Below are positions 1 to 5,987 of a stretch of DNA of 9,950 bases, piece after piece. The position numbers and the translations under genes were made by a program. Below the pieces are notes generated by a model. It was given only the letters and a program-made list of their open reading frames with translations, was not told where the DNA came from and did no database searches. The number at the start of each line of letters is the position of its first letter. Positions within the stretch are counted from its first letter, which is position 1. This stretch comes from Pirellulales bacterium (GTDB taxonomy: Bacteria > Planctomycetota > Planctomycetia > Pirellulales > Thermoguttaceae), in contig JAUWHT010000189.1 of the NCBI GenBank assembly GCA_030605745.1, positions 1 through 9,950 of the forward strand. The letters are read 5' to 3'.

Positions 1-543
1 GAGCAGGTTGCCGTGCTGGGGGCCGACGAGGACGAACTGCTATGCGAGATGTGCAACCCACCACTGTCCGGCATCGCACTCAGTTCGGAGCGAATCGGCT
101 ATGAAGCGGCGGCCCTGCTCGACCGGTTAATGGTGGGGCAGCGCCCGCCGAAGGATCCCATCCTCATCAAGGCGACCGGCGTGGTCGCGCGGCAATCGAC
201 AGACACGCTGGCGATCGACGACGACGATTTGGCTCAGGCGATCGCTTTCATCCGCAGCCACGCCGCCGATCCGATCCAGGTCAGCGACGTACTTCGCGCG
301 GTGCCGATATCGCATCGCCGGCTCGAGCGGCGTTTTCAGGAGGTGCTCCGGCGGACGCCCGCCGCCGAGATCCGCCGCGTCCACCTCCAGCGGGCGAAGA
401 GGTTGCTTGCAGAAACCGACATGCCGGTCCCCAACGTAGCGGCCGCCTCCGGCTTCGGCTCACGAGAATACCTGGCCCATGTGTTCAAATCCACAACGGG
501 TCTGACCCCACAGAAATACCGCAGCCGGGCCCGTGCTCGATGA
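1..543 (+). CDS. XylR-type transcriptional regulator, C-terminal part (AraC helix-turn-helix), 5' end outside the window
   Basis: The reading frame is open from base 1, so the start lies upstream; 180 residues are visible. Residues 1-65 match the end of a periplasmic-binding-protein-like (LacI/XylR) sensor domain: VLGADEDELLCEMCNPPLSGI resembles the usual 'GVDNDELLCE...PPLSS' segment of this family. Residues about 75-180 form an AraC/XylS DNA-binding domain with two helix-turn-helix units. The first is around VSDVLRAVPISHRRLERRF (94-112). The second is around VAAASGFGSREYLAHVFK (146-163), followed by the typical TGLTPQKYR end. Proteins of this architecture usually sense a sugar and switch on nearby catabolic genes. 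Here the gene converges on the - strand operon, so it may control that operon or genes to its left. The family call is firm; the ligand is unknown. Confidence 0.9.
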   Translation, partial: EQVAVLGADEDELLCEMCNPPLSGIALSSERIGYEAAALLDRLMVGQRPPKDPILIKATGVVARQSTDTLAIDDDDLAQAIAFIRSHAADPIQVSDVLRAVPISHRRLERRFQEVLRRTPAAEIRRVHLQRAKRLLAETDMPVPNVAAASGFGSREYLAHVFKSTTGLTPQKYRSRARAR

Positions 544-599
544 CCGATCTGTACCCGGGACAGCGAAAACACTCACGTGGCAAAACTGGCGTACTCGCT

Positions 600-2078
600 T
601 CAGTCCTCGCCCCAATACCTCTCGGTGATGATCTTCTCTTCGGTATAGAAGCGGACAATCGCCTTTCCTCGGGTCTTGATATCTGCGAAAAACGACGCCT
701 TCATTCCACCGAACGGCAGGTGCGCCACCGGCGCGGGAATGCCGATGTTGATGCCGATCATGCCGCAGTTGACCTGGAGCTTGAACTTCCGGGCAAGGTA
801 GCCGTCCTGCGTGTAGATCGACGCGCCGTTGCCGTACTGGTGGTCGTTGACGATCCGGATGGCATCATCGAGCGTAGCGGCCTTCAGGATGACCACGACC
901 GGCCCGAATATCTCGGTTTGATGGATCTTCATGCCTGCCCTCACGTCGGTGAAAACTGTCGGCCCGATGAAGTGGCCATCTTTGCCGCCAGGCACCACGA
1001 TGTTACGGCCGTCAAGCGCCAAGGTGGCGCCTTCTCTTATGCCCTCGTCGATCATGTTCAGGATGAAGTTTTTCGCCTTGGCGGAGATGACCGGGCCCAT
1101 CAGCATGTCACGATCGGCGTAGTCGGGATCAAGCGGGTTGGCCACGAGCACGCCCTTGGACTGCTCGACAAACGTTTCGCAGACCTTTTTGTACGTGTCG
1201 TCGCCGACCGCAACGATTGCCGAGGAGGCCATGCAGCGCTGTCCTGCGCAGCCGTAGCAGGACGTGATCATGTTGGCTATGACCTTGTCGATTCGGGCGT
1301 CCGGCATGGCCACTAGGTGGTTCTTTGCCCCGCCCATGGCTAGGCATCGCTTGCCTTTCCTTGCACATTGTTCCGCCACCACCCGACACGTCGCAGAGGA
1401 ACCGACCAGCGAGATGCCGTCGACCTTGGGGCTATCCACAAGGGCGCCGGCTGCAACCTTGTCGCCATTGAGCAGATTAAACACGCCCGGCGGCAGACCG
1501 ACCTGGTCGATGTACCGGGTGACAAGCCGCATGGTCAAGGGGACCTGCTCGGAGGGTTTCAGAACGAACGTATTGCCCGTAGCCATGGCATACGGCAGGA
1601 ACCAGAACGGCGCCATTGCCGGGAAGTTGAACGGCGCGATCATTGCAAACACGCCGATCGGCAGGCGAATGACTTCGCCGTCAATACCGGCGGCAGCCCC
1701 AATCAGCTTGTCGCCCTGCTGCAAGACGGGCATGCCGCAGGCGACCTCGCAGTTTTCGATCGCCCGTTTCAACTCGGCCCGCGCGTCCGGCAACGACTTG
1801 CCCATCTCCCCGGTCAGCGTGCGGGCGATTTCCTCTTCGTTCTCGCGCAGTAGTGCGGCCAGCTTGAAAATCGGCTGAACGCGTCTGGAAGCCGGCGTGC
1901 TGCTCCAACCGGGAAACGCGGCCGCGGCGGCCTCGACCGCCCGGTTCGCCTCTGCGGCCGTTGACAGCGGCACTCTGGCCAGGATTTCCACGGTGCTTGG
2001 GTTTTCGACGTCGAGAAGACCGCTGCTGTCCGCGCTAACCCAATTGCCGTTGATGTAGTTCTGCAGGACGTCTGCCAT
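600..2078 (-). CDS. mmsA: Methylmalonate-semialdehyde / malonate-semialdehyde dehydrogenase (CoA-acylating)
   Basis: A full-length 492-residue aldehyde dehydrogenase, the usual size for the MmsA/IolA group. Members convert (methyl)malonate semialdehyde, NAD+ and CoA to propionyl- or acetyl-CoA plus CO2 in valine, beta-alanine or inositol breakdown in the cytoplasm. Visible marks are PFNFP with the oxyanion Asn151, LKPSE with Lys174, MGGAKNH (248-254, in place of the ELGGK of hydrolytic ALDHs), the nucleophile Cys282 in GQRCMAS, EIFGP (389-393) and the family-like end RFYTEEKIITERYW. Arg281 beside the cysteine and Arg105 sit where the carboxylate-binding arginines of this subfamily are expected; the Arg105 match is by rough alignment. 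The start has no clear Shine-Dalgarno; an A-rich tract precedes the ATG and an in-frame stop lies six codons upstream, so no longer start exists. It is the last gene of the - strand series. It could instead act on another short aldehyde. Confidence 0.88.
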   Translation of the reverse strand: MADVLQNYINGNWVSADSSGLLDVENPSTVEILARVPLSTAAEANRAVEAAAAAFPGWSSTPASRRVQPIFKLAALLRENEEEIARTLTGEMGKSLPDARAELKRAIENCEVACGMPVLQQGDKLIGAAAGIDGEVIRLPIGVFAMIAPFNFPAMAPFWFLPYAMATGNTFVLKPSEQVPLTMRLVTRYIDQVGLPPGVFNLLNGDKVAAGALVDSPKVDGISLVGSSATCRVVAEQCARKGKRCLAMGGAKNHLVAMPDARIDKVIANMITSCYGCAGQRCMASSAIVAVGDDTYKKVCETFVEQSKGVLVANPLDPDYADRDMLMGPVISAKAKNFILNMIDEGIREGATLALDGRNIVVPGGKDGHFIGPTVFTDVRAGMKIHQTEIFGPVVVILKAATLDDAIRIVNDHQYGNGASIYTQDGYLARKFKLQVNCGMIGINIGIPAPVAHLPFGGMKASFFADIKTRGKAIVRFYTEEKIITERYWGED

Positions 2079-2111
2079 TTTTTTAAAATCCGTTTACAGT
2101 TTGAGTTGTTA

Positions 2112-2221
2112 CTAATAGTATCCGTATCTCAACGCTGATTCATACAGAGTCAGCACATTATCGGAACTCTATCCGGCTCTTTGTGATTAATGGCCATAAT
2201 AACTCTTTCTCTCGAATTCAC
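2112..2221 (-). pseudogene. Relic of a uroporphyrinogen-decarboxylase (URO-D)-like methyltransferase-family gene, internally deleted
   Basis: Starting at a GTG at 2221, the - strand encodes SRERVIMAINHKEPDRVP, a close fit to the conserved N-terminus of URO-D-like proteins (usual form 'SRERVLAALNHxEPDRVP'). The frame stops after 23 codons (TGA at 2150-2152). From 2162 a different frame encodes DNVLTLYESALRYGYY followed by TAG at 2112-2114, which fits the C-terminal helix of the same family ('ENV.A..EA...YG.Y'). So the first ~20 and last ~16 codons of one gene survive side by side, with the ~300-codon middle lost; the join is near 2157-2166 and is out of frame. A strong Shine-Dalgarno still precedes the GTG. 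Homologues act on corrinoid- or CoM-type methyl transfer or have unknown substrates; this copy cannot be functional. The match was made from memory of the family, not by a search. Confidence 0.75.
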
Positions 2222-2227
2222 TTGAAC

Positions 2228-2233
2228 ACCTCC
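2228..2233 (-). promoter_or_regulatory. Orphaned strong ribosome binding site of the URO-D relic
   Basis: The - strand reads AAGGAGGTGTTCAAGTG. GGAGGT lies 6 bases before the GTG at 2221 and just 4 bases after the pfkB stop codon. It is the best Shine-Dalgarno in the left half of the window, yet it now drives only a 23-codon reading frame. It shows that the lost gene was once translated directly after the kinase. Confidence 0.7.
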
Positions 2234-2237
2234 TTTT

Positions 2238-3239
2238 CTAAAATCTCTCCACTCTCATCTCCCGCAGTACTCGATCTTTCTGGCCTGCAAGGAGCGTTTG
2301 CACGTTCGCCTCAGTCACGCCCTCGACACAGCCCACCTGCGTGGCTGCCGAAGCGCCCAGGGCCTGACCCCACAAAAGTACTCCGGCCAACTCATCATCA
2401 TCCATTATGCTAACGCTCTTTTCTGTCCGCATCAACGAATAAATCACACCCGCGCAGAAGGCGTCACCGCAGCCTGAGGGCTCCACGAACCGGATCTTGA
2501 AAGCAGGTTGCGAGATTCGGTAACGACGGGTCACCATCTCCGCTCCACCTTCTTCCTTCGTGAGCAAGACAGCATCGGCGCCGAGAGAGAGTATCTTTTC
2601 TGTCGCTTTCTCAAAGGTGTTTTCACCGCTAGCACGGGTTATTTCCTTACTGTTCCCGTGAACGGCGTCAGCGTAGCGAAGCAGCGGGAGATAATAGCTC
2701 CACGGTTTGTTGTAAGGCGCACAAAGATCAAGTAATAGGAACGAATCCTTAAGCGGACCTCTTCTCAGGCTTTCAAGCATCGGGCCCATCTTGGTGTCGA
2801 GGTTCGTATAGCCGGGCCGGAATGTGAAAAACTCGGGTGTTGTCTGTTGCAAGACTTCTTCAAGGTGACCAATCGACATTTTCATACATGCGCCTGGGTC
2901 AAGATGACACAAGCGATCCTGACCCTTCACCGAAAGGATCATTGTCTTTCCCGTTCCGCCTTCTACCCGTTCGACAAATGCCTGAAAGCCGTAGTGACCT
3001 ATCTCTTGTAGAAGAAAGTCGCCGAAAACGTCCGCCCCGACGGTGCTCACGACCGCTATCTCGCTGGGATCGACACCAATCCGGGCCAGATCGATTACCA
3101 GGTCGACCGGATGGCCACCCAAGCGCAACTCGATCACTTTTGTGAGATACTCTATCACTCCCGGTTCGGCGACCTTTTCCATCTCCGGGGCAATGATATC
3201 GCACATGCACGTTCCCCAGGACAGGACTCGCTTTTTCAT
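2238..3239 (-). CDS. PfkB-family carbohydrate kinase
   Basis: 333 residues, the usual size for ribokinase/PfkB sugar kinases, which phosphorylate a sugar or sugar acid with ATP in the cytoplasm. The N-terminal strand is followed by the substrate-binding GGHPVDLVIDLARIG (41-55; family form 'GG.a.NvA..laRLG'), then VSTVGADVFGDF (64-75), a second family signature. The C-terminal signature is PSGCGDAFCAG (254-264), with the anion-hole glycines and catalytic base Asp259; the more common form is DTTGAGDAF. The start at 3239 has AGGAA 5 bases upstream. It lies downstream of the aldolase with a palindromic repeat in the 67-base gap, and upstream of the URO-D relic and mmsA. Kinase, aldolase and CoA-acylating dehydrogenase together suggest phosphorylation of a sugar (acid) before aldol cleavage, as IolC does in inositol breakdown. 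The divergent substrate motif means the substrate cannot be assigned. Confidence 0.88.
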   Translation of the reverse strand: MKKRVLSWGTCMCDIIAPEMEKVAEPGVIEYLTKVIELRLGGHPVDLVIDLARIGVDPSEIAVVSTVGADVFGDFLLQEIGHYGFQAFVERVEGGTGKTMILSVKGQDRLCHLDPGACMKMSIGHLEEVLQQTTPEFFTFRPGYTNLDTKMGPMLESLRRGPLKDSFLLLDLCAPYNKPWSYYLPLLRYADAVHGNSKEITRASGENTFEKATEKILSLGADAVLLTKEEGGAEMVTRRYRISQPAFKIRFVEPSGCGDAFCAGVIYSLMRTEKSVSIMDDDELAGVLLWGQALGASAATQVGCVEGVTEANVQTLLAGQKDRVLREMRVERF

Positions 3240-3255
3240 TCTTGTTCCTATTTAA

Positions 3256-3352
3256 CCGGTGGTGCGCCAATCATAAAGCCGCGACCGGTGGTCGCGCCGC
3301 GTATTGTCAAGTTCCCGGTGGTATTGGCGCAACCACCGGTCGCGGCTTTATG
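3256..3352. repeat. ~97-bp palindromic repeat (REP/MITE-like) overlapping the aldolase 3' end
   Basis: Bases 3272-3298 and 3326-3352 are inverted copies of CATAAAGCCGCGACCGGTGG plus seven more bases, 27 positions with a single difference (C against T at position 22). The loop is 27 bases. The outer segment 3256-3271 (CCGGTGGTGCGCCAAT) repeats the inner half of the arm and is complementary to 3323-3339 apart from one extra base. The aldolase stop codon (3307-3309) lies in the loop and the right arm encodes the aldolase's last residues. In - strand RNA the single difference becomes a G-U pair, so the stem can be continuous. It resembles a dispersed palindromic element, but only one copy is in the window, so its dispersal elsewhere is an inference. 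Confidence 0.8.
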
Positions 3353-3936
3353 GCTTTTTTGATTCGCAGTGCCAGGTTTCCGGCTTCGTCCATGGTCTTT
3401 CCCAGCGAGAGGAACCCATGATTCTTCATCACCAAGAAGTCCTCGTCATCTAATATCTTCATAACCTCGCTGAGCAATTCCACGCTCCCTGAAGGTTCCT
3501 CTTTTTGCGTTTCCGGCAGACCCAGTAAAGAAGCATGGGTGATGATTTCCTGGTCATGTCCGTGAAAAACTGCGCCGACGTCTTCCCGCCGCTTGTATAT
3601 CTCGTAGTGCATCATGCTTTCGCTAGAAGGATCTCTGGTGCCTTCAGCGAAAACGATCTTTTGTGTTGAATCAGACTCTACCACCTTGACGAAGTCGCCG
3701 GCTACGGGCTTCTCTTTGGACGACAGTGCGGACGCCGTGATCACGAAGGCCGGACTATGCGGCTTGAGTCTGAAGCTCAGGTTTCCCAGCGAGCGGTCCG
3801 TTCCCTCGAGTTTTGGCGTTAGGCCGCTTTCGTTAAAGCGGACACACCAGTTGCTCAACTGGCCGATTCGATCATCCCGCGGAATATCGCTGGAAACAAA
3901 CCGAACTTCGAACTTAACAATTGAAGTCGCGCTCAT
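3307..3936 (-). CDS. Class II aldolase/adducin-family protein (fuculose-phosphate-aldolase-like)
   Basis: 209 residues, a normal length for this family of Zn-dependent aldolases and related epimerases, which cleave sugar phosphates between C3 and C4 or between comparable carbons. Motifs in order: GNLSFR (51-56), a phosphate-binding-type segment; SSES with the likely catalytic Glu106; HGHD with zinc ligands His125 and His127; and KNHG with the third zinc ligand His173. All metal ligands are present, so the enzyme core looks intact. The last ~14 residues (from Ile196) are encoded by a palindromic repeat and are unlikely to be the ancestral tail; see the repeat entry. The ATG at 3936 has only a weak Shine-Dalgarno. 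It lies 124 bases after the metallophosphoesterase gene and just before pfkB. The product of PfkB may be its substrate (inference). Confidence 0.85.
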   Translation of the reverse strand: MSATSIVKFEVRFVSSDIPRDDRIGQLSNWCVRFNESGLTPKLEGTDRSLGNLSFRLKPHSPAFVITASALSSKEKPVAGDFVKVVESDSTQKIVFAEGTRDPSSESMMHYEIYKRREDVGAVFHGHDQEIITHASLLGLPETQKEEPSGSVELLSEVMKILDDEDFLVMKNHGFLSLGKTMDEAGNLALRIKKAIKPRPVVAPIPPGT

Positions 3937-3978
3937 AACTCAGCCTACGAAAAGGAATTGAGGATTCAGAAGTCGGAA

Positions 3979-4035
3979 TTGGGAAATACGTTGGGAAATA
4001 CGCTTGAATGCGAAGTGCTGAACCCTGAACCCTGA
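3979..4035. repeat. Short tandem repeats in the gap upstream of the aldolase
   Basis: Two tandem copies of TTGGGAAATACG occupy 3979-4002. After 15 bases, a 7-base unit (CTGAACC) repeats two and a half times at 4018-4035, reading CTGAACCCTGAACCCTGA. They fill most of the 124-base gap between the aldolase start and the stop of the upstream gene. No promoter, hairpin or reading frame was recognised in the rest of the gap. Confidence 0.7.
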
Positions 4036-4060
4036 CCACTTAATTCGTTGCTTTTCTTCG

Positions 4061-5974
4061 CTACCTCAGGGTGTGATTCTCCTCGACCACATTGTTCGGC
4101 TCGGCCACCTTTATACTTCCCTCGACGAAGTTGCCGCTTACTTCATTCCAAAAACATCTCCCGCCGATCGAGATAGCCTCGCGCTTGGGCGAATAGATGA
4201 AGTTGTGCCGGATCTTATTGCCGATGTCGATGTCCATCTTCGGGCAGAGGTGCCACCACCAGACGATCACGGGGCGACCGCAGTTCGTGAAGCGATTGTA
4301 CTCGACGGTGCAATAGGAGCCGTCGTTGATGTTCACGCCCCTGTGGCTGTTCTTGACGTCGTTTCCGATCGCCTGGCAGTAGTAACAGTAGTGATCGAAG
4401 CCTATTGCATCGTCGTCGATGTTCTCGATCAGGCAGCCCTCCACCTTGCTGTGCACGACCCCGTACATCGTTACTGCCCGGCCGTAGCAGTTGCGGATGT
4501 GGCAGTTGATCACCTGGACGTTCTCCGTGGGAGGGCCAGTGAGGCCGTCGGCGTACGTGTTGGGGCCGGTGGCCAGGATGGCGCAGCGCTCGCAGTGTCC
4601 TGGCATCGGAATATCCGGCTTTCGCCCGCCGTCCATGACGAGGTTCTTGATGATTATGTTTTTCTTCCCGTGCATGCAAAAGATGTGATTGTAACGGCAG
4701 CCCACTCTGCTTTTCTGGGGAACCGTGCAGGGGAGCGGCTCGGCCAACAATAACTTCCCCTTCTTGACCGCCTTAACTGTAGGCTCCAGTTGTGTCTCGT
4801 CTCCGCCGGGAAAGGCCTTCATTCCCACCGGTGGAAATACCTGTAGCCTGATGCCGGCAGCAAGCTCGGAGGTGTCACCGACCATGAGAAAATCCTGCCC
4901 TTTTTCCGCTGCCGCGGTGGTCAGTACGGGATAGGGCAGTCTCAGTACGGTCTGAGGAGTTCCCGTGAAAGTAATGTTGTTTTGCGGGCCGATTCGGGTT
5001 CGGACAAGGTACTCGCCCGGTTTGATGAATATCGTCCCTCCCGTTTTGCTCACCTTCTTTATCGCCTCGAGGATTGGTCTCTCATCCTTGCCGTTGAAGT
5101 CCCCGCTGCCGTCCTGCGCCACCACGATGGGAGCGACGAAATCGGTGATCGGCCGGTAGCTCGTCTCGACCCTGTCCTTGTACACCGTAACGATCAGGTA
5201 GCCCAACGGGCAGCCGCTGTTACCCCGGTTATCGCTCAGACAGCCGGTGGTGAAGTAATCAACCCCTTCCTTGCGAACGAGGGCGTTGCAGTGGGCATGC
5301 CCGGCGAACCAGGCGACCACGTTGTATGGCTTCAGCAACTCCAGCACGGCCTCGTAGTTATGGGCGTCGCCCGGAAGCTTCGCCGAGTAAGAGCCCTCCC
5401 GATAGACCGTGGCGTGGCAAAACAGAATGATGGGCACTTTCTTGCTCACCGACTGAAGATGCTCCTTCAGCCAGGCCACCGTGCATTCGGAGAATTTCCC
5501 ATCATAGGTATCCTTTGCATCCTCTGTGTCGATGTTGTCCAGCACGATGAAATGATACGGCGGCAGATAGAACGAGTAGTTGAATTTACCCAACAGCTTC
5601 TTGTACTCTTCCCGGTTGTCGTGGTTGCCGTAGACGGAAAACAACGGACACCTGAGCCGCGAGAACAACTCTTTGTAGAGCTTGGTGGACGCTTCCGGCT
5701 CCGCCCCGTCGATCAGGTCGCCGGTGACCACCGCGAATTTCGGCTGTGGCCGCAGCAGATTGATGTCTTCGATCCCCTTCTTGATCGAATCAACCGGCTT
5801 TCCGGTGATGATGTGGGTATCCGTGACCTGTACGAAGCTAAACAGCGCCGAATCCTTATCAAACTCTTTCTGATAAGCAAACGGTTCTACGTTCGGCTGC
5901 TGTGGTGATGCGGCCTTGCCGCCTGCAATCACGAGTGCCAAAGTCCAGAAAAGTAGCACAATCTTACGCACCAT
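4061..5974 (-). CDS. Secreted calcineurin-like metallophosphoesterase fused to a right-handed beta-helix domain
   Basis: 637 residues. Residues 1-22 are a signal peptide (MVRK, then a hydrophobic run ending near AGGKAAS). Residues ~45-275 are a calcineurin-like phosphoesterase with the full metal-ligand set: Asp52 and His54 (TDTH), Asp86 (GDLIDG), Asn117 and His118 (GNHDN), His187 (CHATV), His226 and His228 (GHAHCN). This is the CpdA-like arrangement. From ~283, VAQDGSGDF...GGTIFIKPGEYL matches the start of a pectate-lyase-3-type beta-helix, and ~435-630 shows parallel beta-helix repeats (IIIKNLVMDGG, VQVINCHIRNC, SKVEGCLIENI). Fourteen cysteines lie between 416 and 607, suggesting disulfides in an exported protein. 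The start has GAGG 5 bases upstream and lies 13 bases after the preceding gene's stop, so the two are one operon. The phosphoesterase should be active; whether the beta-helix is a lyase, hydrolase or binding module is unknown. Confidence 0.87.
   Translation of the reverse strand: MVRKIVLLFWTLALVIAGGKAASPQQPNVEPFAYQKEFDKDSALFSFVQVTDTHIITGKPVDSIKKGIEDINLLRPQPKFAVVTGDLIDGAEPEASTKLYKELFSRLRCPLFSVYGNHDNREEYKKLLGKFNYSFYLPPYHFIVLDNIDTEDAKDTYDGKFSECTVAWLKEHLQSVSKKVPIILFCHATVYREGSYSAKLPGDAHNYEAVLELLKPYNVVAWFAGHAHCNALVRKEGVDYFTTGCLSDNRGNSGCPLGYLIVTVYKDRVETSYRPITDFVAPIVVAQDGSGDFNGKDERPILEAIKKVSKTGGTIFIKPGEYLVRTRIGPQNNITFTGTPQTVLRLPYPVLTTAAAEKGQDFLMVGDTSELAAGIRLQVFPPVGMKAFPGGDETQLEPTVKAVKKGKLLLAEPLPCTVPQKSRVGCRYNHIFCMHGKKNIIIKNLVMDGGRKPDIPMPGHCERCAILATGPNTYADGLTGPPTENVQVINCHIRNCYGRAVTMYGVVHSKVEGCLIENIDDDAIGFDHYCYYCQAIGNDVKNSHRGVNINDGSYCTVEYNRFTNCGRPVIVWWWHLCPKMDIDIGNKIRHNFIYSPKREAISIGGRCFWNEVSGNFVEGSIKVAEPNNVVEENHTLR
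5794..5884 (-). repeat. Direct repeat copy A (metallophosphoesterase 5' region)
   Basis: This 91-base stretch of the metallophosphoesterase gene matches 8764-8854 in the same orientation, without gaps, at 74 of 91 positions by hand count. It encodes FAYQKEFDKD through the DTH metal motif to GKP. The wider similarity covers the first 66 codons (5777-5974). Confidence 0.85.
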
Positions 5975-5987
5975 TCTTTCCTCTCTT

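Noticed and set aside
549..563. Small hairpin CTGTACCCGGGACAG between the convergent genes as a terminator
   Set aside because: The stem has only about four outer pairs and a mismatch, and no T run follows on either strand.
540..1316. 258-codon open frame on the + strand
   Set aside because: It lies wholly antisense to mmsA, has no recognisable domain, and arises from the codon bias of the real gene.
2183..2413. 76-codon + strand open frame over the pfkB end and relic region
   Set aside because: It overlaps the pfkB C-terminus antisense, has no ribosome site and no recognisable product.
3272..3360. Rho-independent terminator on the + strand (stem followed by six T)
   Set aside because: No + strand gene leads into it. 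The T run is the antisense of Lys codons of the aldolase, and in the operon's own direction the stem is not followed by a T run.
4073..4753. 226-codon open frame on the + strand
   Set aside because: It is antisense to the beta-helix domain; its Val/Ala/Asp-rich product is typical of a shadow frame.
4982..5908. 308-codon open frame on the + strand
   Set aside because: It is antisense to the metallophosphoesterase domain, whose motifs are complete on the - strand; the + product looks like low-complexity reverse translation.
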